Source: Mucilaginibacter inviolabilis (GTDB lineage Bacteria > Bacteroidota > Bacteroidia > Sphingobacteriales > Sphingobacteriaceae). Taken from it: a DNA stretch of 64,000 nucleotides. Below the pieces are notes generated by a model. The model did not search any database, was not told the DNA's origin, and saw only the letters and a list, made by a program, of their open reading frames with translations. Positions 36,504 through 45,209 of this stretch are shown here, one piece after another. The position numbers were made by a program, and so were the translations under genes. Every line of letters starts with the position of its first letter. Position 1 is the stretch's first letter. Location of the stretch: the NCBI RefSeq assembly GCF_011089895.1, contig NZ_JAANAT010000001.1:1302001-1366000 (forward strand), given 5' to 3'.

Positions 36504-37877
36504 TTAGCTATCCAGCTCTCCTTCCCATTTACTTACAACAGCAGCTGCCATGGCATTACCCAAAACATTGGTTGCCGACCGGCCCATGTCTAATAATGGA
36601 TCTATACCGATTAATAAAAACAAACCTGCTTCTGGGATATTGAACATAGATAAGGTAGCGGCAATTACTACCAGCGACGCTCTTGGAACACCGGCAACAC
36701 CCTTACTGGTCAACATAAGCACCAACAGCATGGATAACTGATGACCGAAAGACAAATGAATATCATATGATTGCGCCAGGAACAAGGAAGCAAAGGTCAT
36801 GTACATCATAGAGCCATCCAGGTTAAATGAGTAACCCAGCGGCAATACAAAACTTACAATTTTGTTGCTGCAGCCAAAATTCTCCAACTCCAGTAATACT
36901 TTAGGATAAGCGGCCTCACTGGTTGATGTACTGAATGCTATCAGCATAGCATCTTTTATACGACCAATTAATTTAAACACTGGTTTCTTTAATACGATGA
37001 AGCCAACCATAATAATGACCAGCCAAAGCATCACCAATGAAAAATAAAACTCACTTATAAAAATACCATAGGTTGATAATACTCCCAGCCCCTGCTTGGC
37101 TATTACTGCAGTAATGGCTCCAAAAACAGCTAAAGGAGCTGCTTTCATCACATAACCTGTAATTTTTAAGATCACATGAGCGAAAGCATCCATAGCTTTA
37201 ATCACTATCTTGCCTTGCTCCCCAATAGCAGCGGTAGCCACACCAAAAAACATGGCGAAAACCACGATTTGCAAGATCTCATTATTGGCCATCGCCTCAA
37301 AAATGCTTTTAGGAAAAACGTGGCCCACAAAGTCAACAAAAGACAGTGCCGTTTTCTTGATACCAGTGCTTAAATGACTGTCGGGCAATGGCAAGTGCAT
37401 AGCTTTACCGGGTTGAAACAAGTTAACCAACAGCATTCCCAACAGCAAAGAAACCAAGGTAGCACTTAAAAACCAAAGCATGGTTTTACCACCTATACGT
37501 CCAACGGCTTTAATATCACCTACTTTGGCAACCCCAACCACCAATGTGGTAAAAACCAATGGGGCCACGATCATTTTGATCAGTCTTAAAAATATTTCGC
37601 TTAAAATAGAAAAGCCTTCCAGTTTATCCTCGCGAATAGAATTGTTATCTTTACTGATCTTTATTTGTTGTACTTTTTGCGCTTGCAGTGTGATGTGCTC
37701 GGTAGCAGTAGTATCATTTAATAAAGCCAATTTGGTGTTAATAGCTTTAATATTAGCATCAGCCGTATTAATTTTTACGTTGATGGCATTAATTACGCTT
37801 ACATTATAAATGTAACCGGTTATTACACCTAGTACCAGGGCGATAAAAATGTAGAGAGTCAGGTTGTTTTTTGGCAT
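36504..37877 (-). CDS. Dicarboxylate/amino acid:cation symporter (GltP/DctA family)
   Basis: 457 residues with the family's eight helices and two hairpins. Signatures: the serine-rich AFSTSTSEAAYPKVL (hairpin 1), SFNLDGSMMYMTFASLFLAQ (NxDG, helix 7), SKGVAGVPRASLVVIA (hairpin 2) and GIDPLLDMGRSATNVLGNAMAAAVV (helix 8). It imports glutamate, aspartate or C4-dicarboxylates with Na+ or H+. Unusually, a roughly 60-residue coiled-coil-like insert (residues 25-85, Asn/Thr/Lys/Gln-rich) follows the first helix, on the outer side. The stop lies next to the inverted repeat of the S23 cassette. Confidence 0.92.
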   Translation of the reverse strand: MPKNNLTLYIFIALVLGVITGYIYNVSVINAINVKINTADANIKAINTKLALLNDTTATEHITLQAQKVQQIKISKDNNSIREDKLEGFSILSEIFLRLIKMIVAPLVFTTLVVGVAKVGDIKAVGRIGGKTMLWFLSATLVSLLLGMLLVNLFQPGKAMHLPLPDSHLSTGIKKTALSFVDFVGHVFPKSIFEAMANNEILQIVVFAMFFGVATAAIGEQGKIVIKAMDAFAHVILKITGYVMKAAPLAVFGAITAVIAKQGLGVLSTYGIFISEFYFSLVMLWLVIIMVGFIVLKKPVFKLIGRIKDAMLIAFSTSTSEAAYPKVLLELENFGCSNKIVSFVLPLGYSFNLDGSMMYMTFASLFLAQSYDIHLSFGHQLSMLLVLMLTSKGVAGVPRASLVVIAATLSMFNIPEAGLFLLIGIDPLLDMGRSATNVLGNAMAAAVVSKWEGELDS

Positions 37878-37923
37878 ATAACTTTTTGCAGGGCGCTAAA
37901 CTACAAAAATTAATAGTTTTACC

Positions 37924-38035
37924 AGTATCAAGTAGCTAGTATCAAGTATCAAGACTTTGATTATAAGACACCTATATCTAAGATAAAAATCATTCTGTGT
38001 TATATCTTGATACTTGATACTAGCTACTTGATACT
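37924..38035. repeat. Perfect 31-bp inverted repeat
   Basis: The 31 bases 37924-37954 (AGTATCAAGTAGCTAG...) are perfectly inverted at 38005-38035, with a 50-bp AT-rich spacer. Each arm is itself made of TATCAAG units. It lies between the divergent symporter gene and the gene at 38044 and ends 8 bases before the latter's ATG. Confidence 0.85.
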
Positions 38036-38043
38036 TAACCAAC

Positions 38044-38577
38044 ATGAACATGAGTATTACCACTTACGGTTTACAGCATATAAAAAAAGAAACTCAGCAC
38101 CTGTCGCATGAGCAATTAACAGAGCTTTTGCTTCGTTTGGCACGTTATAAAAAGGAGAATAAGGAGTTATTGGCTTACCTGTTATTTGAAGCCCATGACG
38201 AAGCTGCTTTTGTTGAAAAAATAAAGGGCGAAGCGGGATTTATGTTCAGTCAGCTATCCGCACTGAGCTATCATGCCGCAAAAGGTATGCGTAAAATTTT
38301 AAGACTGCTGAGCAAGTACACCAAGTTCGCGGGTTCAAAAGAAGTGGAGATTGAATTACTGTTGAATTTTTGTGTTAACTACCTGGAATATGCCGACAGG
38401 CGAACTACCTACAAACCTATCAGATTCATATTGACCCGGCAGGTTGAAAAGGTGCGTGGATTGATAGGAAAATTACATGAAGACCTGCAATTTGATTACC
38501 TCGACAGTTATAATACCCTGCTCGATGATGCCGAAAAAAAACTGATTTGGTTTAAAAAGAATGATTATCAGTTGTAA
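38044..38577 (+). CDS. Hypothetical helical protein
   Basis: 177 residues, predicted almost wholly helical with no signal peptide or membrane segment: MSITTYGLQHIKKETQHLSHEQLTELLLRLARYKKENKELLAYLLFE, followed by basic and leucine-rich helices and an acidic C terminus. I do not recognise a named domain. A second in-frame ATG is the third codon. It starts 8 bases after the perfect inverted repeat and is followed 44 bases later by an ECF sigma gene in the same direction, so it may share that transcript. Confidence 0.65.
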   Translation: MNMSITTYGLQHIKKETQHLSHEQLTELLLRLARYKKENKELLAYLLFEAHDEAAFVEKIKGEAGFMFSQLSALSYHAAKGMRKILRLLSKYTKFAGSKEVEIELLLNFCVNYLEYADRRTTYKPIRFILTRQVEKVRGLIGKLHEDLQFDYLDSYNTLLDDAEKKLIWFKKNDYQL

Positions 38578-38621
38578 CATATAGCCTTTACATTAATCTA
38601 ACAATAAAAATCTATTAACGC

Positions 38622-39119
38622 GTGGCCAATAAAGAAGCAGCCTTCAAGCAGATATATGAAGCTAATTCTAAAAAGATATTCCATTTATGTTATGGTTACA
38701 CCGGCGATGATGACGCTGCGAACGACCTGCTACAGGAAACTTTTTTAAAAGTTTGGCAAAATTTAGAGAAGTTTCGCAACCAGGCTATGATTTCAACCTG
38801 GATATACCGCATTGCTGTAAACACTTGTTTAACCTATTTACGATCAGAAAAAAGACAGGCTAAGGATGAGCTAACCCCTCAGATAGCCGAAACCAAAAGA
38901 GAAGAACTATCGGATAAAAACGAGCAGGTAGCTTTGCTGTACAAATGTATTTCAAAGCTGGAGGAGTCGGAAAGAATTATAATAACCATGGTACTTGATG
39001 AAGTGCCATACCCCGAAATAGCAGATATTTCGGGTATATCAGAAGGAAACCTGAGAGTGAAGATTTATCGTATAAAACAAAAATTAACAGAATTATTTAA
39101 CCAGTATGAAAGACTTTGA
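38622..39119 (+). CDS. ECF-type RNA polymerase sigma factor (second)
   Basis: 165 residues from a GTG start (no nearby ATG covers region 2). Region 2: AFKQIYEANSKKIFHLCYGYTGDDDAANDLLQETFLKVWQNLEKF. Region 4: SERIIITMVLDEVPYPEIADISGISEGNLRVKIYRIKQKL, a standard helix-turn-helix. It overlaps the next gene by 14 bases; that gene encodes a small multi-helix membrane protein, probably its regulator. It is distinct in sequence from the sigma factor at 25495. Confidence 0.92.
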   Translation: MANKEAAFKQIYEANSKKIFHLCYGYTGDDDAANDLLQETFLKVWQNLEKFRNQAMISTWIYRIAVNTCLTYLRSEKRQAKDELTPQIAETKREELSDKNEQVALLYKCISKLEESERIIITMVLDEVPYPEIADISGISEGNLRVKIYRIKQKLTELFNQYERL

Positions 39120-39696
39120 TCATCTGATGTCGGTTTGGCAGGGACAGCCAAAACCAGATCAACTTTCAGTGGATGATGTGCTGAAACAGGTAAAGAAGGG
39201 AATTCGAAGCATAACTACCAAGTTATACTGGACAATTGTGGCCATGGTGGCCATAGCAGCATTTGCGTTTATTGTTACGTTTTTCCTGGCCTTTAAATCG
39301 TGGATAACTACCGTAGGTATATTAATAGTGCTGGTCACTATGCTGATGTACCTGTCGCTTGTAGTAAGGCATTACCATATTTTAAGTAAGCGCGATGCCA
39401 CCCAAAACCCCTCAGAATACCTGGACAGTTTGAAGGCATACCAAAAAACAAGAACAAAAATTATCGGCTGGTTCTATTACATTTACATACTACTCATCAG
39501 CGCCGGCCTCGCCCTCTACTTTGCCGAAGTATTATCAACCTCCTCCCTCCTTTTTAAACTCATCACTTACGGTTCTATCATTATCTGGTTTTTATTTACC
39601 ACTTTTTATTTAAAACCGCGTATGTTTAAAAATGAAGAAGAAAAGCTTAATTTAATGATTGATCGCCTGGTACGCCTGAAAGAACAATTTGATTAA
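39106..39696 (+). CDS. Four-helix membrane protein, probable sigma regulator
   Basis: 196 residues. A cytosolic N terminus of about 40 residues (MKDFDHLMSVWQGQPKPDQLSVDDVLKQVKK) is followed by two membrane helices, a cytosolic loop (SKRDATQNPSEYLDSLKAYQKT), two more helices and a charged tail. Overlap of 14 bases with the ECF sigma gene implies coupled translation. The soluble N terminus plus membrane helices is the general layout of a membrane anti-sigma factor, although no zinc (ZAS) motif is visible, so the role is inferred from context. Confidence 0.7.
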   Translation: MKDFDHLMSVWQGQPKPDQLSVDDVLKQVKKGIRSITTKLYWTIVAMVAIAAFAFIVTFFLAFKSWITTVGILIVLVTMLMYLSLVVRHYHILSKRDATQNPSEYLDSLKAYQKTRTKIIGWFYYIYILLISAGLALYFAEVLSTSSLLFKLITYGSIIIWFLFTTFYLKPRMFKNEEEKLNLMIDRLVRLKEQFD

Positions 39697-39712
39697 GCCT
39701 TATATTAAATTG

Positions 39713-40237
39713 ATGACGGATAATAATATCATTATAACAAAAGCTAAAATTGCTGATGCCGATATGCTTTTGGCCTTCAGCAGAAAAACATTTTTTGATT
39801 CCTTTGCGCATCTCAATACGCCAGAAAACATGGAGGCTTATGCAGCCAACGCATTTACACTGCCGCGGGTACAGGCTGAATTAAACAATCCGGATTCGCA
39901 CTTTTATTTTGCTATGCTTAACGGGATCATTACCGGGTATATCAAAATAAATATAGGTGCAGCACAAACCGACATTCAGGATAGTAATACACTGGAAGTA
40001 GAACGTATTTATGTTTCGGCTGAATATCATGGTAAAAAGATAGGTCACCAATTGCTAGACTTTGCTTTTAAAACAGCACAAGACAGTGGTTTTAAATATG
40101 TTTGGCTGGGGGTTTGGGAACACAATCATAAAGCCTTAAGTTTTTATGAAAAGCATGGCTTCAAAGTATTTGGTAGTCACCCTTTTATGTTAGGGAACGA
40201 CAAGCAAACCGACCTGTTAATGAAGAAAGAACTATAG
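39713..40237 (+). CDS. GNAT-family N-acetyltransferase
   Basis: 174 residues from MTDNNIIITKAKIADA at 39713; an in-frame TTG at 39689 would extend it into the previous gene and is less likely. The acetyl-CoA site is seen in VERIYVSAEYHGKKIGHQLLDFAFK (motif A, Q/RxxGxG/A variant) and in VWLGVWEHNHKALSFYEKHGFKVFG (motif B). It resembles the YkkB/PaiA-like group. The substrate, a small amine or protein terminus, is unknown. It follows the sigma/membrane-protein pair by 16 bases and converges with the LytTR response-regulator gene. Confidence 0.85.
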   Translation: MTDNNIIITKAKIADADMLLAFSRKTFFDSFAHLNTPENMEAYAANAFTLPRVQAELNNPDSHFYFAMLNGIITGYIKINIGAAQTDIQDSNTLEVERIYVSAEYHGKKIGHQLLDFAFKTAQDSGFKYVWLGVWEHNHKALSFYEKHGFKVFGSHPFMLGNDKQTDLLMKKEL

Positions 40238-40239
40238 CC

Positions 40240-40938
40240 TTATCTTTGATTAACTAACAAAAACATTACCTGCTCCCTCAATTGCCTGCTGATAGGTACC
40301 TGATGATGATTGATATGCAACATATTACCCTCAATAGCCGTGATTTTTTGAGTAGCTACTATAAACGATTTATGAGTTTGTAAAAAACCTTGCTGGGGTA
40401 GTTTCTCCAGCAACGCTTTTAATGTACTATGGGTAATAATTCTGCGGCCGGGAAAATGGATCTCCACATAGTTCTCCATCCCTTTAATATATAACACATC
40501 GCTAAACACTACTTTTTCCAGTTTCCCTTCGCTTTTTACAAACAGGTAATCTGCTTCTTTAATATTGCTGTTACGCAATTCAAAGTAATCTTTAGCTTTA
40601 AAAGCGGCTTTCATAAATCGCTCAAATGGTATAGGCTTGAGCAAATAATCCAGCACATCCAGATCAAATCCATCCGTGGCATACTCTTTAAAGGCTGTAG
40701 TGAAGATCACCTTTGGAGGATCGGATAAGGACTTAATAAAATCAACACCGGTGATATGTGGCATTTGTATATCCAAAAACAAAAGATCCACCGGTTGCTG
40801 AGCCAGCACGGCGCCCAGTTCCATGGCATCTTCGCATTGTGCCTTAAGGTCAAAAAAGCCTGCCTTTTTCACATAGCCCTCTAAACCTTTCCGGGCAAAG
40901 GGTTCATCATCGGTAATAATACAACTGATCTGGCTCAT
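40240..40938 (-). CDS. LytTR-family response regulator
   Basis: 232 residues. The N-terminal receiver domain has the acidic pair in TDDEPFARKGL, the phospho-acceptor Asp in LLFLDIQMPHITG and the conserved Lys in YLLKPIPFERF. The C-terminal LytTR DNA-binding domain (about 135-232) has LFVKSEGKLEKVVFSDVLYIKGMENYVEI and LLEKLPQQGFLQTHKSFIV. It controls transcription when phosphorylated. It sits 3 bases downstream of its histidine kinase gene and forms a standard LytS/LytTR two-component system. Confidence 0.93.
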   Translation of the reverse strand: MSQISCIITDDEPFARKGLEGYVKKAGFFDLKAQCEDAMELGAVLAQQPVDLLFLDIQMPHITGVDFIKSLSDPPKVIFTTAFKEYATDGFDLDVLDYLLKPIPFERFMKAAFKAKDYFELRNSNIKEADYLFVKSEGKLEKVVFSDVLYIKGMENYVEIHFPGRRIITHSTLKALLEKLPQQGFLQTHKSFIVATQKITAIEGNMLHINHHQVPISRQLREQVMFLLVNQR

Positions 40939-40941
40939 GTT

Positions 40942-41970
40942 CTAAAATTCTAATTCTAGTTGTGCAATATAACTATCTGCTTCGCCACCGGCTATCAAAC
41001 GGTGCTTATTCGGGTAAAGCAACTCTAAACGCCTTTTTAAATTTTCGTGACCAATGCCGCTGTAATTATCTTTCATTTTCATCTTTGCCGGCACATCATT
41101 ATATACTTTAAATAACATTCCTTTTTCGCTGATAAAGGCTGAAATATCAATTTTATAATCGCCGCCAACATACTTAAAAGCATTCTCCACCAGCGGAAGC
41201 AAAAGTAAAGGATACACCTGCTGATCGGTAAGCTCTTCATCAAAAAATACATTCAAACGCATTTTCTGACTGGCCCTTATCCTTTGTAGCTGGATATAAT
41301 CCTGCAGGTATTCCAGCTCCTGTTTTATGGGCACCTGTTGCTGTTGGTCATAAAGCTGGTACCGTAACAGACTTGAAAGCAATTCTGTGCTTTTTTTAGC
41401 ACCCGCTACATCTTCATCCATCTGAAAATAAATAGTATTCAGCGCATTGAATAAAAAATGTGGATGATACTGCGCCTTTAGAAACTTCAGCTCAGTTTCC
41501 AGGTGATCATTGGTTAGTTTTTCCAGTTGCATCTTATTATTTACATAAGCCTTTAGCCAGGTTCTGCTACGTGCTATGCCGTAATAAACAATAGCGTACA
41601 AAGTGGGTATCATATTAATGTCGACAATATCAGCCCAGGAAATTATATCATTACGCAAGGATATATTCATTGGGACAAATATTACGTTTACCAATATCAG
41701 GTTTGCACCTACTAATATGGTAAGTTCTCGCACCACGTCCTGATAGGATAACTGTGCCGGCCAGTGTTTATCATAATACCTAAAAAGCCGGCTGAACAGG
41801 TGTATAGCAATATAACCTACTATTATTGAGCACGTAATTTCAACAGCGTTTATGTAAAAATATCTCTCCCAAAAATGTTGGCCAACGTCGATATCGTGGA
41901 GCAATCTGATAGTAAAGTATACCAGCAGACCATACAAGGCTGGGAAAATGTATTTTCTGAAAAAATTCAT
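40942..41970 (-). CDS. LytS-like sensor histidine kinase
   Basis: 342 residues. Four membrane helices occupy about 1-150, then a coiled linker (MQLEKLTNDHLETELKFLKAQ) leads to the phospho-acceptor region YHPHFLFNALNTIYFQMDED (His_kinase family, H in HPHFLFN). A degenerate HATPase domain follows, with LLLPLVENAFKY (N box) and GIGHENLKRRLELLY. It has no separate extracellular sensor domain, so the membrane region probably senses the signal. It is co-transcribed with the LytTR regulator and lies 18 bases after the acyltransferase gene. The stimulus is unknown. Confidence 0.92.
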   Translation of the reverse strand: MNFFRKYIFPALYGLLVYFTIRLLHDIDVGQHFWERYFYINAVEITCSIIVGYIAIHLFSRLFRYYDKHWPAQLSYQDVVRELTILVGANLILVNVIFVPMNISLRNDIISWADIVDINMIPTLYAIVYYGIARSRTWLKAYVNNKMQLEKLTNDHLETELKFLKAQYHPHFLFNALNTIYFQMDEDVAGAKKSTELLSSLLRYQLYDQQQQVPIKQELEYLQDYIQLQRIRASQKMRLNVFFDEELTDQQVYPLLLLPLVENAFKYVGGDYKIDISAFISEKGMLFKVYNDVPAKMKMKDNYSGIGHENLKRRLELLYPNKHRLIAGGEADSYIAQLELEF

Positions 41971-41988
41971 ACCGTTAAGTTATATATT

Positions 41989-43209
41989 TCAGGTAGAAAG
42001 TATTACAGTAGGTTGTATTTCTTCTGTAGGAGCCTCTATCACAGGTTTTGGTTTATCCTTTGGTTTCATCCCAAATAAAAAGCGCATTAAAGCATAAGGC
42101 CGTATCAGTAAATGGTAAGTTAACACGGTTACAAAAAAGGTTATACCAACAGTATAAATGTATTTGGATAAAATGCTTTCATTTTGAACCTGCACAATGT
42201 AATAAACTATCAGTACAATAACCGTTTGGTGCAAAATATAGAACGGATAAACCGCCTGGTTTAGGTAGTTTAGTACAACATGTTTCCGGTTCAGGTAATG
42301 TTTGCCATAGCCTACCAGTGCCAACACCCATCCCCAGGCAATAGTTGGCCTCAACGCTGTAAAGGCATACGAAAATAATATATGATGAAAGGGCCATGCA
42401 ACATGATCGGGTTCTATTTTATTCCACCTCATCACTTCCCACGTCATCAGGCTCAGGAAACCGATGGTTAACGCGAAGCGGCGGTTACGCTCTAAACTAT
42501 CCATCAGTTTTGGCTGAAGGATGCAGATAAAACCAACCAACAGAAATAGCAACCAGTAAACAAAATAACTGCCATCATGTATCAGGTCATTGGTTTCGGG
42601 ATAATCCCAACTAGTAAAAGTGAACCAAACGATGCCGGGCAGCATCAGCAAATAAATCCATTTCCCTTCGGCTAAGACAGCCAGTTTCTGCTTCAATCCA
42701 TCACTTTTGGGTGAGATAAGCCAGGCAAATACTGGTGCAAATATGAGGTCATAAATAAACAGGTAAGCAATAAACCACAAGTGGTGCCAGCTAAAACTAC
42801 CACCCTTTGGATAGGGTACAAAATTAAATACACTTGGATACCAGTCCCAAAAGTAGCCTTTGTAGCCATGCACCAATCTTTCTATAAATATCTGCGGCGG
42901 AACAATGATGAACATGCCTACCAAAAGGGGAATAAAAAGCCTGCGGAAACGCAAACCGATGAAACTTAAAGTAGAACGCCGCTGCATCATGTAAAAACTT
43001 ACTGTACCCGAAATGAAAAAAAGCAGCGGCATCCGGAAAAGGTGCAAAAAATGGTTCGATTCCATCAGCAGGTTGCTGGTTTGCTGGTTTTTAATATGCC
43101 AGTCATCTTCAGAAACAAAGGGCATAGCCGAATGAAAAAATAATACCCCGACAATGGATATTATCCTTAACCAATCGAGGTAGGTTTGACGTTGTGTGGT
43201 TTCCATCAT
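41989..43209 (-). CDS. Acyltransferase family 3 membrane protein
   Basis: 406 residues from the double ATG at 43206-43209; an upstream in-frame TTG is less likely. It has about ten membrane helices with the family features QRQTYLDWLRIISIVGVLFFHSAMPF (histidine in helix 1), RMPLLFFISGTVSFYMM and RFRRLFIPLLVGM. It resembles the OpgC/glucan-modifying branch of acyltransferase 3. It is first in an apparent operon with a LytS kinase and LytTR regulator, a pairing recurrent in Bacteroidota. That suggests envelope or glucan modification tied to the two-component system. Confidence 0.86.
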   Translation of the reverse strand: MMETTQRQTYLDWLRIISIVGVLFFHSAMPFVSEDDWHIKNQQTSNLLMESNHFLHLFRMPLLFFISGTVSFYMMQRRSTLSFIGLRFRRLFIPLLVGMFIIVPPQIFIERLVHGYKGYFWDWYPSVFNFVPYPKGGSFSWHHLWFIAYLFIYDLIFAPVFAWLISPKSDGLKQKLAVLAEGKWIYLLMLPGIVWFTFTSWDYPETNDLIHDGSYFVYWLLFLLVGFICILQPKLMDSLERNRRFALTIGFLSLMTWEVMRWNKIEPDHVAWPFHHILFSYAFTALRPTIAWGWVLALVGYGKHYLNRKHVVLNYLNQAVYPFYILHQTVIVLIVYYIVQVQNESILSKYIYTVGITFFVTVLTYHLLIRPYALMRFLFGMKPKDKPKPVIEAPTEEIQPTVILST

Positions 43210-43312
43210 GTTTTCTTTTTTATTCAAAAGAAGCTACCACACATCACTTCATAAAAATAGTTTGACCAATGGTATTGCCGCTTTGACCAACAGTAAAAAA
43301 GATGGTTTCATT

Positions 43313-44497
43313 TCAACCTTTCATAAACGGATTAAAATTGCGCGTACCTATTTCCATGCCGGCGGCGCGGCAAATAGTTTTATCGCCAAATTTGAAGTTG
43401 ATCCTGTCCATAGCCTGGTAAAGCCTGATCTGCTCTTCGTTATCCTCAAATAAATTGATCTGGTAACTGCCGGTACAGAGATCACTCAGTCTCACACCTA
43501 TCAGCCTGACGTGCCGGTGTTGGTTCCAGGCTTTTTTGAGCAGATTTTTAACGCCAGGGATCAGGATATGCTCGGCCGCCGTAAGCGGTATTTTTTGCTG
43601 CTGGGTATGGGTTTCAAAATTAGCATAGCGGATCTTGATAGCCATACAAGAGGATAATTTATTCTCCCGTCGTAGCTTACCAGATAGTTCTTCGGTCATA
43701 GATACCAGTATATTTTCTAAGGTACGCGGATCATTCACATTGCTGCCAAAAGTATGCTCAGTAGATATCGATTTACGGTCGCTATGGGGAATAATCTCAC
43801 TTTGATCAATACCGTGGGCTTTTTCCCATAGATATGTACCGGCCTTGCCAAAAACAGCCTCCAGGAAACGAATATTGGTTCGTTGCAAATCGCCGATCTT
43901 TTCAATACCATATTGATACATTTTCTGGCAGGTACTTTCGCCCAAACCAGGTATTTTACCAATAGGTAATGGCGCTAAAAACGCCAGTTCCTCGCCATGC
44001 TTAATATATAGCTGCCCATTAGGTTTAGCCTGATTGGTGGCCATTTTTGCTACAGTTTTGCCCGATGCCATACCAAAGGAAATAGGCAGACCAGTTTCAC
44101 GGATCACCTTTTGGCGCAGGTTGCTGGCTATCTGGTAACAATCATAAAACCGTTCCATACCTGTCAAATCAATATAAAACTCATCAACAGATGTTTTTTG
44201 ATAAAGGGGTACCGAGTCATGGATGATTTGGGTAACCTCGCGGGAGGCCTCGGAATAACGACCATGGCTACCATGTAACACTATGGCATGCGGACAAAGT
44301 TTTACGGCTTGCCGGGTAGGCATGGCAGAATGTACACCATAGGCGCGCGCCTCATAGCTGCATGAGGATACCACTCCCCTGTCAACCGAGCCGCCAATGA
44401 TTACCGCCTTACCTATCAGGCTGGGGTCAAACTTGCGCTCAACCGATACAAAGAAGGAATCAAGGTCGATATGAACAATATGCCGCTTAACATCCAT
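43313..44497 (-). CDS. dinB: DNA polymerase IV (Y family)
   Basis: 394 residues from MDVKRHIVHIDLDSFF; the longer TTG form adds an implausible N terminus. Palm motifs HIDLDSFF and TSVDEFYIDLTGMERF supply the catalytic D, D and E. The thumb helix-hairpin-helix is in LPIGKIPGLGESTCQKM, and the little finger spans RKSISTEHTFGSNV to HVRLIGVRLSDL. No C-terminal beta-clamp peptide is obvious. It performs error-prone lesion bypass. It is divergent from the two RNA-ligase-like genes. CATATTTG immediately before the start on the minus strand is a near-consensus -7 box. Confidence 0.94.
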   Translation of the reverse strand: MDVKRHIVHIDLDSFFVSVERKFDPSLIGKAVIIGGSVDRGVVSSCSYEARAYGVHSAMPTRQAVKLCPHAIVLHGSHGRYSEASREVTQIIHDSVPLYQKTSVDEFYIDLTGMERFYDCYQIASNLRQKVIRETGLPISFGMASGKTVAKMATNQAKPNGQLYIKHGEELAFLAPLPIGKIPGLGESTCQKMYQYGIEKIGDLQRTNIRFLEAVFGKAGTYLWEKAHGIDQSEIIPHSDRKSISTEHTFGSNVNDPRTLENILVSMTEELSGKLRRENKLSSCMAIKIRYANFETHTQQQKIPLTAAEHILIPGVKNLLKKAWNQHRHVRLIGVRLSDLCTGSYQINLFEDNEEQIRLYQAMDRINFKFGDKTICRAAGMEIGTRNFNPFMKG

Positions 44498-44569
44498 GCA
44501 CAAATATGAAAATAAATTTAGTATTTTACTAAAAATATTAGCATTTTTGTTCAATCAAAACCAGCCGCT

Positions 44570-45199
44570 ATGTATATGTACGAAGACTATTTATTTCTGC
44601 TTTCGCCTCCCGAAGCTATTAAGCAGGAAATCTCCCGATATAAAAGAGCCTCGGCTAAATTAATTGGCAATTATAAAAGCATGGATTCACCGGCACATAT
44701 TTCTGTTCATCACCTGGAGCGGCAAAAACCCTTTATGGAAGAAACCAATCTGAACAAGATAGAGAAAGGCTTGAATGAGCTGCCTCCTGCTTTATTACAT
44801 GTAGATGGGTTTAAGTTTTTCCAACACCTGCATAACCGGATGACCATCTACGCTCATATCCGGGTTACACCTGCTGTTGATGAGTGGTTTACACAGCTAA
44901 AAAGGCTACTTAAAATTCGTAAAACCATCATTCCTCACATCACTGTTACCCGCGATGTTGCCGGGCCCGATTTTGAACGTCTATGGCCAAACTTCCGCCA
45001 TAAAAAACTGGTGGAACCATTTTGGGTCAATGAACTCATTATGCTTAAACGGGAAACATTTGCCCATGAGCCGCAATGGCAGCCTTTTAAGGTTTTTGAA
45101 TTTAAGAACAAGCAGACAATGGCTAATACTGCGGAGGCTATCCTTCACAAACAAGCCGCTGCAGATAATCAGATCCAGGATCAGATAAACCTATTTTAA
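44570..45199 (+). CDS. 2'-5' RNA ligase/cyclic phosphodiesterase-like protein (copy 1)
   Basis: 209 residues with the two H-x-T/S-x motifs of the 2H phosphoesterase superfamily: HISVHHL (near residue 44) and HITVTRDVAG (near 124). The spacing fits the LigT/YjcG-like group. These enzymes cleave or form 2'-5' or cyclic phosphodiester bonds in small RNAs or nucleotides. About 30 extra C-terminal residues are Gln/Ala-rich. A related gene follows after 10 bases, so this is a tandem duplication. It is divergent from dinB. Confidence 0.8.
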   Translation: MYMYEDYLFLLSPPEAIKQEISRYKRASAKLIGNYKSMDSPAHISVHHLERQKPFMEETNLNKIEKGLNELPPALLHVDGFKFFQHLHNRMTIYAHIRVTPAVDEWFTQLKRLLKIRKTIIPHITVTRDVAGPDFERLWPNFRHKKLVEPFWVNELIMLKRETFAHEPQWQPFKVFEFKNKQTMANTAEAILHKQAAADNQIQDQINLF

Positions 45200-45209
45200 A
45201 CCAACCACC

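Noticed and set aside
44498..44554. 19-residue N-terminal extension of DinB from a TTG
   Set aside because: DinB proteins begin just before HIDLDSFF; the extension lies across a -7-like box and is hydrophobic without conservation.
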